Shown in pieces: positions 14,590 through 22,788 of a stretch of 24,319 bases of DNA. This DNA is from T3SED10-260 sp035363255 (GTDB taxonomy: Bacteria > Caldisericota > Caldisericia > UBA6126). The position numbers and the translations under genes were made by a program. The notes under the pieces are model-generated. The model had not been told where the DNA came from. It saw nothing but the letters and a program-made list of their open reading frames with translations, and ran no database searches. How positions within the stretch are numbered: position 1 is the first letter of the stretch; each line of letters begins with the position of its first letter. Where the stretch lies: contig DAOSES010000026.1 in assembly GCA_035363255.1 (NCBI GenBank), positions 1 through 24,319 on the forward strand. The letters are read 5' to 3'.

Positions 14590-15750
14590 ATGGAAAATTT
14601 TGTTTTTCACAACCCAGTGCGAATTATCTTTGGTAGAGATATTATTCCTCAAATTGGAAAAGAAATCTCTGTCGAAGCAAAGAAAGTATTATTGCTTTAT
14701 GGACAAGGAAGCATCAAGAAAAATGGTATATACGAGCAAGTATGCGATAGTTTGAAAAAAGCTCAGATGGAATGGGTGGACTGTCCAGGCATTAGCCCAA
14801 ATCCTACTATCACTCAAGTGAGAGAAGGAATTGCTCTATGTCGGGAAAACCATCTTCAAGCAGTTCTTGCTGTCGGTGGTGGATCGGTAATTGATGCTGG
14901 GAAAGCAATAGCTGCGGGAGTTTGCTATGAAGGAGATGTCTGGGATGGTTTTGCAAAAAAAGCCACATGGAACCAGGCTATCCCTTTATATACCTTACTT
15001 ACTCTTTCTGCAACGGGCTCAGAAATGAATGGAGCGGCAGTTATCAGCAATCTGGAATTACAAACCAAAGCTTCTTTTTATTCCAGTGGAATATTTCCCA
15101 AGGCTTCTTTTATTGATCCTTCTTTACAACGTTATCTCCCCCCTGAACAAACAATTTTTGGTGCCATGGACATGATGGCTCACGTCCTGGAGTTTTATTT
15201 TAATGGCACCCAAAACACTGATTTTCAGGATTTTTTTGCTGAAGCTTTGATGAAAACCATCCTAAAGCAATTGGATCTTGTACTTGAGGATCCTGACAAC
15301 TACGAAGCTCGAGCTCAATTGGTCTGGTCAGGCACTCTTGCTCTTAATGGCTTGAACGGGGCTGGGCGAGGAGTGGGTGATTTTAGTAGTCATCGTATCG
15401 GGCATGCCTTATCCGCTTGTTATAATCTGACCCATGGAGCAACCCTGTCTATTGTCATGCCTGCCTGGATGCGTTATGTGTATAAAAACGATATCTCAAA
15501 ATTCGCTCGATTTGGTCGGGAAGTCTTTGCCTGCGAAGGAAGTGAGGAAGATCTTGCTTCTAAAGGTATTCATGCATTTCAGGAGTGGATACGCAAGCTG
15601 GGACTACCTCTTTCATTGGTGGACGTAGGAATTCGCATGGATGCTATTCAGGGTCTTGCGAGAAACCCAAGCATTCCCTACCCTTTGGGCAAGTTAATGC
15701 CCTTGAATGTTGAAGATGTCGAAGGCATCCTCAGGCTTAGCAATTATTAA
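14590..15750 (+). CDS. Iron-containing alcohol dehydrogenase (butanol dehydrogenase/YqhD-like)
   Basis: A 386-residue group III alcohol dehydrogenase that interconverts aldehydes or ketones with alcohols using NAD(P)H. The nucleotide motif is GGGSVIDAGKAIA (96-108). Metal ligands expected for the family are visible: D194 and H198 in DMMAHVLEF, H268 in SSHRIGH, and H282 in THGATLSIVMP. Length and the HNPVRIIFG start match the butanol dehydrogenase/YqhD branch, which generally prefers NADPH; preference here is inference. AAGGAGAAGTG precedes the ATG. The stop overlaps the next ATG by one base (TAATG), joining it to the glycosidase-like gene. It is divergent from the FAD/Fe-S oxidoreductase, which may point to related redox roles. 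Confidence 0.94.
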   Translation: MENFVFHNPVRIIFGRDIIPQIGKEISVEAKKVLLLYGQGSIKKNGIYEQVCDSLKKAQMEWVDCPGISPNPTITQVREGIALCRENHLQAVLAVGGGSVIDAGKAIAAGVCYEGDVWDGFAKKATWNQAIPLYTLLTLSATGSEMNGAAVISNLELQTKASFYSSGIFPKASFIDPSLQRYLPPEQTIFGAMDMMAHVLEFYFNGTQNTDFQDFFAEALMKTILKQLDLVLEDPDNYEARAQLVWSGTLALNGLNGAGRGVGDFSSHRIGHALSACYNLTHGATLSIVMPAWMRYVYKNDISKFARFGREVFACEGSEEDLASKGIHAFQEWIRKLGLPLSLVDVGIRMDAIQGLARNPSIPYPLGKLMPLNVEDVEGILRLSNY

Positions 15751-17888
15751 TGAATTCCAGATTTCACTCCAGCTTTAAATCCTTACTTATTACTATATTA
15801 CTTATATCTTTTTTTCTTTTTAATATGGTGCTTCCATCTCTGAATTTTTCATCTGATGAGCTAAAGGTGTATGCAAAAAAGTCCGGTATCCCTTTACAGG
15901 ATTTTTCGGATGGAGCATGGATGCATGTTGATACTTTTGTTCGGGAAAATGATACTGTTTTGGAAGAATATGCCGAAGCTCTGGTTAGATCTAATATTAA
16001 GACCATTTTTATTCTCGCCAAGAAAATTGATGGCTCAGTAAATTTTCCTTCCAAAAATGCCTTGAAAAGGTCATTTGCTGACGACCCAATGAAACGAGTG
16101 GTAGCTGCTTTGCGAACTCGGGATATTGAGGTGTTTTTCTATTTCCCCATTAACACTGATCCAGCATGGAATGATGAACATCCAGAAGATATCGCATGGA
16201 AGTATGGCACTGTGCAGGAAAAAACAAGCATACAAGATCCTGAGAGAAAATTAGTCAATCTCCTAAGCAGCAAGTACCAGGAGTATATCCGCCTCTTAGT
16301 GGAAGATGCTTTTAAATTATATGATATTCAGGGAATACAACTCGATTATATACGATTTCGCAACGCTCATTGGGGCTTTTCAGAACAAGAACTTTCCATA
16401 GCCAGCAAACGTGGAGTGAATCTCAATAGGATAAAAGAACTGACTTATGCTACTTTTGTAAAACCAGGCGATTGGAATACTTTGCTAAAGAAATATGACG
16501 AAAAGGATCCTGATGTACTTAAATGGGTGGAATGCAGGGAAGATATTGTATTCAATTTTGCTCACTACCTCAGCAAATATACAAAAAAGCTAGGAAAAAA
16601 GTTTGCCTGTACTCTGATCCATTCTGGAGCTTCACAATCTGCTTATGGAGCAGTGCATTTTAGCCAATCTTACCCTCGTATATCTTCGATTGCAGACTTA
16701 GTAGTGCCAATGGCATATCATGGCTCCAACACCCAGGTGAGAAAACTGGTGCAAGAAGTAATTGATGGCTCAAAAAAACAAGTAGCCCCTCACTGTAAGA
16801 TTATGATTGGGATACAGGCCTATGAAACACCTACTCGTTTGTTGATGGAAGCAGCAGGTACTGTGCACTCTAATGATTTGGGTTTCGTGATGTTTCGAGT
16901 CGGAACTTTCGCTTTGGTCGATTTACACCTGGCGATACAAGAAAACGAGAAGATAATGCTTCATGCACAGGTGTTTAACACCATTCCCCAACAAAGCATT
17001 CATGGCTTCGAAGTGAGAGGGCTTGGGGCTTTGATCCAAATGGAAGATAATTGCTGGGACAAAGAACAATGTCTGTTTGAGGATGGTTTTAAAATATGGG
17101 GATCCGTTTTTTCAGATAAAATTGGTAGCTTTTCTCTTTCACTTCCAAGCAAAACAAATCCAGGATACCTTGCTGATTTTTTACAACCTATGGCAGTCGT
17201 AGCTGATGCTAAAACTGACCTACCAACTTATACTTCTGCAGTTCAATTCAACCACTTCATTCTCAACACTTCGTTAAGCAGTCTTAAAACAGTTGAAGCA
17301 AGCCATCCAGTTCAATTCAGGGTGATTGGTGGTATTGGCTTCATACGAGCAGAAGATTTATCCTATTTCGGATTTGATGTTAAAGAAGAAAGCAATGCTC
17401 GATGGAGCTTTATTCAAGGAGAACGCATTACAATTTTTGACTATAATACAAACGTGATCAAGTATGGTAAGGGCTCCCATTTTTTAGAATATCCTGAGGC
17501 ATGGCCAAGGATTACTTCGGGCTGGATTCCAGTTCGCTTATTTTTCGAGTTATTTGCTTATACCTTGTTTTACAATACTCAACGAAAAGAAATTCACTTA
17601 CTGAAAGCTTTATCAACAAGGAATCAAGAAGCTACTTCAGCTTATGTGGATTATGCGGATATACAATGGCTCTTATGTGCAGGTGATCTTGTAGAAGAGC
17701 CTCTTCATGAATATATAAAGGATGACTTTTATCAGAAATCTGCTTTATTACATTCGAAAGGCAGATGGATACAACTTGTTATCCACAATGACTGGAAGTT
17801 CTCTTCGCAGGCTGATACTATCTTTTGGATGTTGCGCGAAAGATCAAGCCCCTGGTACTTACCAGATACCATCAAGTGGAGAAAATAA
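15750..17888 (+). CDS. Membrane-anchored glycosidase-like protein (GHL10/DUF187-like) with C-terminal stalk-like domain
   Basis: A 712-residue extracytoplasmic protein. An N-terminal hydrophobic segment (about 10-30) is a signal or anchor. Residues about 50-390 form a TIM-barrel-type region like the GHL10/DUF187 or DUF4015 groups: GAWMHVDTF, IKTIFILAKK, DIEVFFYFPINTDPAW, then YDIQGIQLDYIRF with D199 as candidate catalytic residue, and IADLVVPMAYHGS. Residues about 520-620 resemble a copper-amine-oxidase-N/stalk unit (GWIPVRLFFELFAYTLFYN followed by RKEIHLLK), as in the protein at 4025-5026. The last 90 residues match nothing I know. Wall polysaccharide or peptidoglycan is a plausible substrate but unproven. 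It overlaps the alcohol dehydrogenase by one base and ends 11 bases from the convergent gene. Confidence 0.75.
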   Translation: MNSRFHSSFKSLLITILLISFFLFNMVLPSLNFSSDELKVYAKKSGIPLQDFSDGAWMHVDTFVRENDTVLEEYAEALVRSNIKTIFILAKKIDGSVNFPSKNALKRSFADDPMKRVVAALRTRDIEVFFYFPINTDPAWNDEHPEDIAWKYGTVQEKTSIQDPERKLVNLLSSKYQEYIRLLVEDAFKLYDIQGIQLDYIRFRNAHWGFSEQELSIASKRGVNLNRIKELTYATFVKPGDWNTLLKKYDEKDPDVLKWVECREDIVFNFAHYLSKYTKKLGKKFACTLIHSGASQSAYGAVHFSQSYPRISSIADLVVPMAYHGSNTQVRKLVQEVIDGSKKQVAPHCKIMIGIQAYETPTRLLMEAAGTVHSNDLGFVMFRVGTFALVDLHLAIQENEKIMLHAQVFNTIPQQSIHGFEVRGLGALIQMEDNCWDKEQCLFEDGFKIWGSVFSDKIGSFSLSLPSKTNPGYLADFLQPMAVVADAKTDLPTYTSAVQFNHFILNTSLSSLKTVEASHPVQFRVIGGIGFIRAEDLSYFGFDVKEESNARWSFIQGERITIFDYNTNVIKYGKGSHFLEYPEAWPRITSGWIPVRLFFELFAYTLFYNTQRKEIHLLKALSTRNQEATSAYVDYADIQWLLCAGDLVEEPLHEYIKDDFYQKSALLHSKGRWIQLVIHNDWKFSSQADTIFWMLRERSSPWYLPDTIKWRK

Positions 17889-17899
17889 ACCTGGGCTCA

Positions 17900-18460
17900 T
17901 TAGGGTTGGAGCGAAAACTCTTGACCTGCAATCATGAAGCTATGTAGTTTTTCTTCGCTTGGAACCTCGAAAACAAGATAACCTTCTGCTTTCTTATTTG
18001 CGCCAATATTGCCAAAGGGTTCTCTTGACAACGTAAGATCAGGGGAATATTTTTGATTGGAACCAATCAGTTGGGGTTGATCGAGTAAAGAGGCATAAAA
18101 AATGGACTTTTCGCCTTTGTTTTCCACTGTGTAAAATAGTTTCACGAAGTGGAACTCGATATCTGCTTCTGATAACTCTCCAAGGCTATTTTCGATTTGT
18201 TGAGAATACTCTTTTTTTATATATTCATAGCTAAGTTGTTCGTTTCCCCCAGGTTGCTTTGAGGGTGGCTTTGGACTCCATTGGTATTGAAAAAAGAACA
18301 AAACAAAAAAAATACTAACAAGCAAACCTGTGCTGATTTTGGCAACTATGGAAAGGCGAGGATGATTTCCAAGGAGTATTAGACCCAGTGGGGGGAGCAG
18401 AAAGATGAGAACAATTATAAAGATCGGAGAACTGAGCAGTTCGTTTTTTTTTATTTTCAT
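17900..18460 (-). CDS. Membrane protein of unknown function (possible DUF4352-like C-terminus)
   Basis: A 186-residue protein with two membrane segments (about 12-31 and 39-58), a Pro/Gly linker (about 62-72) and an extracytoplasmic domain of about 115 residues. The end of that domain, with NKKAEGYLVFEVPSEEKLHS, resembles the DUF4352/telokin-like segment of Firmicute lipoproteins; this is a weak resemblance. No ribosome site precedes the ATG. A promoter-like TTTACG-16-TAAAAT ends 6 bases before it, so the mRNA may begin at the start codon. It is alone on its strand, convergent with the glycosidase-like gene and divergent from the 3D-domain gene. Its role cannot be given. Confidence 0.7.
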   Translation of the reverse strand: MKIKKNELLSSPIFIIVLIFLLPPLGLILLGNHPRLSIVAKISTGLLVSIFFVLFFFQYQWSPKPPSKQPGGNEQLSYEYIKKEYSQQIENSLGELSEADIEFHFVKLFYTVENKGEKSIFYASLLDQPQLIGSNQKYSPDLTLSREPFGNIGANKKAEGYLVFEVPSEEKLHSFMIAGQEFSLQP

Positions 18461-18466
18461 GATTTC

Positions 18467-18494
18467 ATTTTAGTGAAAATGCTGAAATCGTAAA
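18467..18494 (-). promoter_or_regulatory. Promoter candidate for a leaderless mRNA of the membrane protein
   Basis: Minus strand TTTACG (18489-18494), 16-base spacer, TAAAAT (18467-18472). Counting 7 bases from the -10 puts transcription start at or next to the A of the ATG at 18460. Confidence 0.5.
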
Positions 18495-18516
18495 GAGAAC
18501 TTTATGGCAGGTGACA

Positions 18517-18546
18517 TTGACAATAAGCTATATTAACGTATATCAT
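18517..18546 (+). promoter_or_regulatory. Promoter candidate for the 3D-domain gene
   Basis: Perfect TTGACA (18517-18522) with TATATC (18539-18544, spacer 16) or TATCAT (18541-18546, spacer 18). The expected start lies about 7-9 bases before the ATG at 18560, leaving no room for a ribosome site. Confidence 0.5.
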
Positions 18547-18559
18547 TGATTAAGAAATT

Positions 18560-19486
18560 ATGTTGAGTTCACGTGTACTTGTGATGTTTTGTATATTTGT
18601 ATTCAGTGGGGCTTTCTTTGCATTATCAAAGCCCCTATTAGTGCTTTCAGACCATCAGGCTTTTGCAGGTACCTACATCGGCTCCAGTATTCGCAACATA
18701 AAACCTACCAACACGAGAGCGATTAATACCATTATTGATCCCAACAACTATATCATTCAACACATCGAGGGAAGGGCTGTAAGTATCAAAGTCGACGGTA
18801 TTCACCAATCCACTCTGAGCGTAGCAAAAACCGTATCCGATTTGCTCAAAGAGTTTAACATTGAACTTCAGGCTCAGGATGAAGTCAGTCTTCCTCTCGA
18901 CCATGAACTCAAACAACATGATCTTGTTTCAGTAAAGCGTATCAAGTATCGGGACTATTCCGAAGTAATTGCCATCCCATACGATACAAGCCATCAAAAC
19001 AATCCTCATATCTATCATGGGCTAAAAGTAGTTTATCAACTGGGCGAAAACGGTAAAGTGAGAAAGCATTATAGAGAGCGCATTGAGGATGGGAAAGTGG
19101 TAAGGCGAGATCTTCTTAAGGAAGAACTCATTTCAAAACCAATTCAACAAATCATTGCCCACGGTACTTTGGTTTTTAACGGCCCTTACAAAAAAAAGCT
19201 CCGGATGCTGGCGAGTTCCTACAATCCTACCGTTGAGCAATGCGGTCCCTGGGGTTTTACCACCTTTACCGGCGTAAAAGTACGCTATGGTATTGTTGCT
19301 GTTGATCCTAAGGTGATACCTCTTGGAACCTGGCTTTATGTCTCAGGATACGGTTATGCACTTGCAGCAGATATTGGTGGAGCTGTTAAAGGAAACAAAA
19401 TTGACTGTTTTTTCTTTACCAGTCATAAAGGCAGTGGTTGGCGAGGCGGTTATATCGATGTTTATATTCTTGAAAATGAACCCTAA
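18560..19486 (+). CDS. DUF348/G5/3D-domain cell-wall protein (YabE-like)
   Basis: A 308-residue secreted or anchored protein. An N-terminal hydrophobic segment (about 5-30) is followed by a DUF348 unit (about 70-128: ISIKVDG-like SIKVDGIHQSTLSVAKTVSDL), a G5-like region (about 130-200: EVIAIPYDTS...VRKHYRERIEDGKVVRRDLL) and a C-terminal 3D domain (about 214-305). The three name-giving aspartates are D249 (AVDPKVIPLG), D271 (AADIGG) and D282 (NKID). YabE-type proteins are peptidoglycan-lytic enzymes related to resuscitation factors, so it probably acts on the cell wall. No ribosome site is evident before the ATG. The next gene, proS, begins 12 bases after its stop. Confidence 0.9.
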   Translation: MLSSRVLVMFCIFVFSGAFFALSKPLLVLSDHQAFAGTYIGSSIRNIKPTNTRAINTIIDPNNYIIQHIEGRAVSIKVDGIHQSTLSVAKTVSDLLKEFNIELQAQDEVSLPLDHELKQHDLVSVKRIKYRDYSEVIAIPYDTSHQNNPHIYHGLKVVYQLGENGKVRKHYRERIEDGKVVRRDLLKEELISKPIQQIIAHGTLVFNGPYKKKLRMLASSYNPTVEQCGPWGFTTFTGVKVRYGIVAVDPKVIPLGTWLYVSGYGYALAADIGGAVKGNKIDCFFFTSHKGSGWRGGYIDVYILENEP

Positions 19487-19498
19487 AGGAGGGCTTTC

Positions 19499-21193
19499 AT
19501 GCGCTTATCCCAATTCTATGTAAGAACGCTCCGAGAGGAACCACAAGAGGCAGAAGCAATAAGTCACAAGTTAATGATCAGAGCCTCCATTGTTAAGAAA
19601 ATTTCCACTGGAATATATGCCTATCTACCTTTAGGCCTTAAAGTTTTACATCATATCATGAGCATTATCAGAGAGGAACTCGATGCAATAGGTTGCAGTG
19701 AGGTTTTGCTTCCAGCATTGATACCTTCTGAACCTTGGAAAAAAACTGGCCGTTGGGATCTATATGGAAAAGAGATGTTTCGCCTCGAAGATCGAACCCA
19801 ACGTTCCTTTTGCTTAGGCCCCACTCATGAAGAAGTAATGACTGAACTAGTTAAGCATGATTTAAAATCCTATCGCGATCTTCCCCTCTTTGTTTATCAG
19901 ATCCAGACCAAGTATAGAGATGAGTTACGACCTCGCTTTGGTGTAGTCCGAGCAAAAGAATTCATTATGAAAGATTTGTACAGCTTCCACGCTGATATGC
20001 CTTCCCTTGAAGAAGGATATCAAAAAGTCTTCAAGGCATATGAGAGGATTTTCACCCGCTGTTCAATTGGTTTTTCTCCTGTAGAAGCAGACAATGGTGC
20101 TATTGGTGGAGCTTATTCTCACGAGTTTGTTGCGAAATCTCCCATTGGGGAAACTGCTTGTGCCATATGCTGTCAATGTTCCTATGCCGCAAACCTTGAG
20201 GCAGCAAGAAGTTTTACTGAAAAAATGACCTCGGATGAAAATGACTTTAAAGTATTGAGTGAAGTTGCTACTCCCCAACAAAAAACCATTCAGGAAGTTT
20301 CTTCTTTCCTCAACGTTCCCCCGGGGCAAATCCTTAAAACCCTCTGCTATCGTAACAGCAAGGGAAAGAAGATTCTTGTTGTAGTCTCGGGAGAAGATGA
20401 AGTAAATGAAGCCAAACTCAAAAAAATAGCTGGAAACGATGTCGAGTGGAGCCATGAAGATCAAGAATTGATGGGTTTCGTTGGTCCTGTAAATCAAGCT
20501 TCTGTGCTGATCATCGCAGACCAAGTAGCCATGCAAATTGTCAATGCTGTTTGCGGTGCTAATCGCGTTGATACCCATTTGATAAATGTCAATTATTCGC
20601 GAGATTGGAAGGCGCAACTCACTGGAGACCTTAGAAATGTTAAATCGGGAGATCAATGCCCCAATTGTAAAAATCCATTGGAAATCTCCATAGGGATGGA
20701 AATGGGTCACACTTTTGTACTTAACGATCGTTATACCAAACCTCTTGGAGTCCAATATACTTCAGCAGACGGAAAAATGAAGCCCGTGCTGATGGGTTGC
20801 TATGGAATTGGCGTATCAAGAATGATCGCAGCTTTGGTCGAACAGCATTGTGATGAAAAAGGCATCGCCTGGCCAAAAGCAATGGCACCTTTCCAAGTTA
20901 TACTTGTTCCTTTAAATCCTGATAAAACTATTGAAGCTGAAACTGCTGAAAAGACTTGTCAAGAGCTTCGAGCCAAAGGAATATCCTGTATATGGGATGA
21001 TAGAAATCTTTCTCCAGGAGTCAAATTTAAAGATGCAGACTTGATTGGTTTTCCAGTTTCAGTAGTTTTTGGACGTTTATTTGAACAAGGCGAAGTTGAA
21101 GTAAAAATCAGAAAAACTGGAGAAATCATATCATGTCCAAAGGATAAGCTTGCTGATCATATCCAACAAATACTGGCAGATCGGGTGTCTTAA
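19499..21193 (+). CDS. proS: Prolyl-tRNA synthetase, bacterial type with editing domain
   Basis: A 564-residue class II synthetase that charges tRNA-Pro. Length matches the bacterial type (about 565-575). Motif 2 region CLGPTHEEVMTELVKHDLKS (TxE at 109-111) and RDELRPRFGVVRAKEFIMKD are present, as is motif 3 GCYGIGVSRMIAALVEQH. Between motifs 2 and 3 an insertion of about 170 residues (about 225-395) carries the Ala-tRNA-Pro editing site, with K280 in GQILKT as the expected conserved lysine. A Cys-rich pair of knuckles (CAICCQC near 221-227, CPNC at 387-390) flanks the insertion; the first has more Cys than the usual CPSC. C-terminal anticodon-binding domain is complete. AAAGGAGGG precedes the ATG. 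Followed 3 bases later by the glycosyltransferase. Confidence 0.98.
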   Translation: MRLSQFYVRTLREEPQEAEAISHKLMIRASIVKKISTGIYAYLPLGLKVLHHIMSIIREELDAIGCSEVLLPALIPSEPWKKTGRWDLYGKEMFRLEDRTQRSFCLGPTHEEVMTELVKHDLKSYRDLPLFVYQIQTKYRDELRPRFGVVRAKEFIMKDLYSFHADMPSLEEGYQKVFKAYERIFTRCSIGFSPVEADNGAIGGAYSHEFVAKSPIGETACAICCQCSYAANLEAARSFTEKMTSDENDFKVLSEVATPQQKTIQEVSSFLNVPPGQILKTLCYRNSKGKKILVVVSGEDEVNEAKLKKIAGNDVEWSHEDQELMGFVGPVNQASVLIIADQVAMQIVNAVCGANRVDTHLINVNYSRDWKAQLTGDLRNVKSGDQCPNCKNPLEISIGMEMGHTFVLNDRYTKPLGVQYTSADGKMKPVLMGCYGIGVSRMIAALVEQHCDEKGIAWPKAMAPFQVILVPLNPDKTIEAETAEKTCQELRAKGISCIWDDRNLSPGVKFKDADLIGFPVSVVFGRLFEQGEVEVKIRKTGEIISCPKDKLADHIQQILADRVS

Positions 21194-21196
21194 CTT

Positions 21197-21826
21197 ATGA
21201 AAGCTTCTGTAGTTATTCCAGCCTTCAACGAAGAGCTTACTATAGAAAATGTGATCGATGCGTGCAAAGGCTCTTCATATATCGATCAAATCATCGTCGT
21301 AGATGATGGATCTGAAGACAATACTTCTCTTTTAGCTAATAATGCAGGAGCTCAAGTTTTATCCTATGGTACCAATCGTGGCAAGGCTTATGCTATCGTA
21401 TTTGGAGCAAATCACGCCCGAAATGACACTCTGTTGCTTTTAGATGCTGATTTGCTTGGTTTAAGCACCAGGCATGTTGAAAGTCTTATCCTACCAGTCT
21501 TAAATGGACAAGCTCAAACCACAGTTGGGCTTTTTACCAAAGGTCGAATGAAAACCGATCTTGCTCATTCCATTTCACCGGGGCTTTCTGGGCAACGTTG
21601 TATTAAAAAAGGTTTTCTTAACGAAATGAAAAGTTGTGAAGATATTCGTTACGGTTTTGAAGTTAAACTCAATTGCTGGATGAAAAAGAACAACATTGCC
21701 ATAACAAAAGTGAGCCTGGATCATGTATCTCATCTGACCAAAGAAGAAAAAAGAGGAAAAAAAGCTGGTTTTTCAAACCGTATGAAAATGTATGAAGATA
21801 TAATGTCTCATCTTTTTAAAAAATGA
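21197..21826 (+). CDS. Family 2 glycosyltransferase
   Basis: A 209-residue cytoplasmic GT-A enzyme using a nucleotide sugar. ASVVIPAFNEELTIENVI opens the fold, VVDDGS (D36, D37) binds the nucleotide, and LLDADL (D83, D85) is the metal-binding DxD. SPGLSGQRCIKKGFL in the acceptor part recalls glucosyl-3-phosphoglycerate synthase/dolichyl-phosphate-mannose-synthase-like enzymes. There is no membrane segment, so it acts in the cytoplasm or at the inner face. It starts 3 bases after the proS stop with no visible ribosome site, so it depends on translation of proS. The last 25 residues are very basic. Acceptor unknown. Confidence 0.87.
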   Translation: MKASVVIPAFNEELTIENVIDACKGSSYIDQIIVVDDGSEDNTSLLANNAGAQVLSYGTNRGKAYAIVFGANHARNDTLLLLDADLLGLSTRHVESLILPVLNGQAQTTVGLFTKGRMKTDLAHSISPGLSGQRCIKKGFLNEMKSCEDIRYGFEVKLNCWMKKNNIAITKVSLDHVSHLTKEEKRGKKAGFSNRMKMYEDIMSHLFKK

Positions 21827-21840
21827 TTCTGTCAAAATTA

Positions 21841-21849
21841 TGATAGAAT
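21841..21849 (+). promoter_or_regulatory. Extended -10 element for the DegV gene
   Basis: TGATAGAAT combines TGn with TAGAAT (21844-21849), one base off TATAAT. It lies 22 bases before the ATG at 21872, with a GGGGGG ribosome site between. The -35 is weak. Confidence 0.45.
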
Positions 21850-21871
21850 ATTAAAAAAGGGGGGAAAAGTC

Positions 21872-22765
21872 ATGATAAAAACTTTAAAGATTGTAACTGA
21901 CACAAGTTGTTCTTTTACACCACAGGAGATTGAAAAGTATGGCATTATGGTTATTCCTGTGATCGTTCAGATCGGCAAAGAACTCATTCATGAAAATGTC
22001 CCTTACGATTTTAACAGTCTGGCTCATCGCATTAGCACTGAGAGATTGTTGCCCCATGTTTTGTATCCAAGTATTGATGAATTTTTTAAAACATATTCCC
22101 TCGTTTTCCCAAAATATCACCACGTGCTTTCCATTCATATGTCTTCGCGCATATCCAAATTGGTTGAGCAAGCCAAAAATGCCCAAGCTTTGCTGTATGA
22201 TGCCAAAATTGATGTTTTGGATAGCCCCTTATCAGAAAATGGTTTAAAACCTCTCATCATCAAGGCTGCTACCCTGGCTTCTTTTGGAGATGTTCCAAGG
22301 CACATGATCCTCAACACACTAAACTCTTTTGCTTCAAAGTATCACAACTACATAGTATCCGACAATCAAAGTTTTGTTAAAACCAACACAGTCTATCGTT
22401 CTGGTTTTGGAATGCCTTTCAGCCTTTCCAATTCAAAAAAGAAATATATCTTTTCTGCCACTGGGGGAGATTTGTTTTTAATTGATCACTATCCCAATCA
22501 TGTCATCATTGACAAGCTATCTCGTTTAATTGAAGCAGCCTCAAAAGGAAGCACCATGTATGGTCGAATTCTATACTCTCTTGACGAGGAATTTGCCAAA
22601 AATCTGGCCGAAGTGCTTAAAAGCAGATTCGATTTTGTCCTAAAGAGCATGGAAGCTATGTCTTTGTCTTCGCTTTGCAGATATGGCGCACATTCTACTT
22701 CCATTGGTTTTTCCTTTGATGAAGATTTTTTTGCTGAGTATTGTCCATTCGAGGAAGCAGTTTAA
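21872..22765 (+). CDS. DegV family protein, divergent
   Basis: A 297-residue protein of the DegV/FakB fold, which in characterised members binds a fatty acid and presents it to the kinase FakA. Family signs: KIVTDTSCSFTPQEIEKYGI at the N-terminus, IPVIVQIGKE, YPSIDEFFKTY, LSIHMSSRIS, and VLDSPLSENG. It departs from the norm: the SSxLSGTYQSA ligand loop reads SSRISKLVEQA, lacking the SGT, and the usual GGRI...KPIL region is replaced by FGMPFSLSNSKKKYIFSATG. It may bind another lipid or have lost binding. AAGGGGGG precedes the ATG. No fakA-like kinase is in the window. Confidence 0.82.
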   Translation: MIKTLKIVTDTSCSFTPQEIEKYGIMVIPVIVQIGKELIHENVPYDFNSLAHRISTERLLPHVLYPSIDEFFKTYSLVFPKYHHVLSIHMSSRISKLVEQAKNAQALLYDAKIDVLDSPLSENGLKPLIIKAATLASFGDVPRHMILNTLNSFASKYHNYIVSDNQSFVKTNTVYRSGFGMPFSLSNSKKKYIFSATGGDLFLIDHYPNHVIIDKLSRLIEAASKGSTMYGRILYSLDEEFAKNLAEVLKSRFDFVLKSMEAMSLSSLCRYGAHSTSIGFSFDEDFFAEYCPFEEAV

Positions 22766-22788
22766 TAATTTTTCATAGCACTAAGTGA

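Noticed and set aside
20063..20755. Long minus-strand reading frame of 230 residues inside proS
   Set aside because: It lies wholly within a complete, well-conserved prolyl-tRNA synthetase and shows no family motifs or ribosome site.
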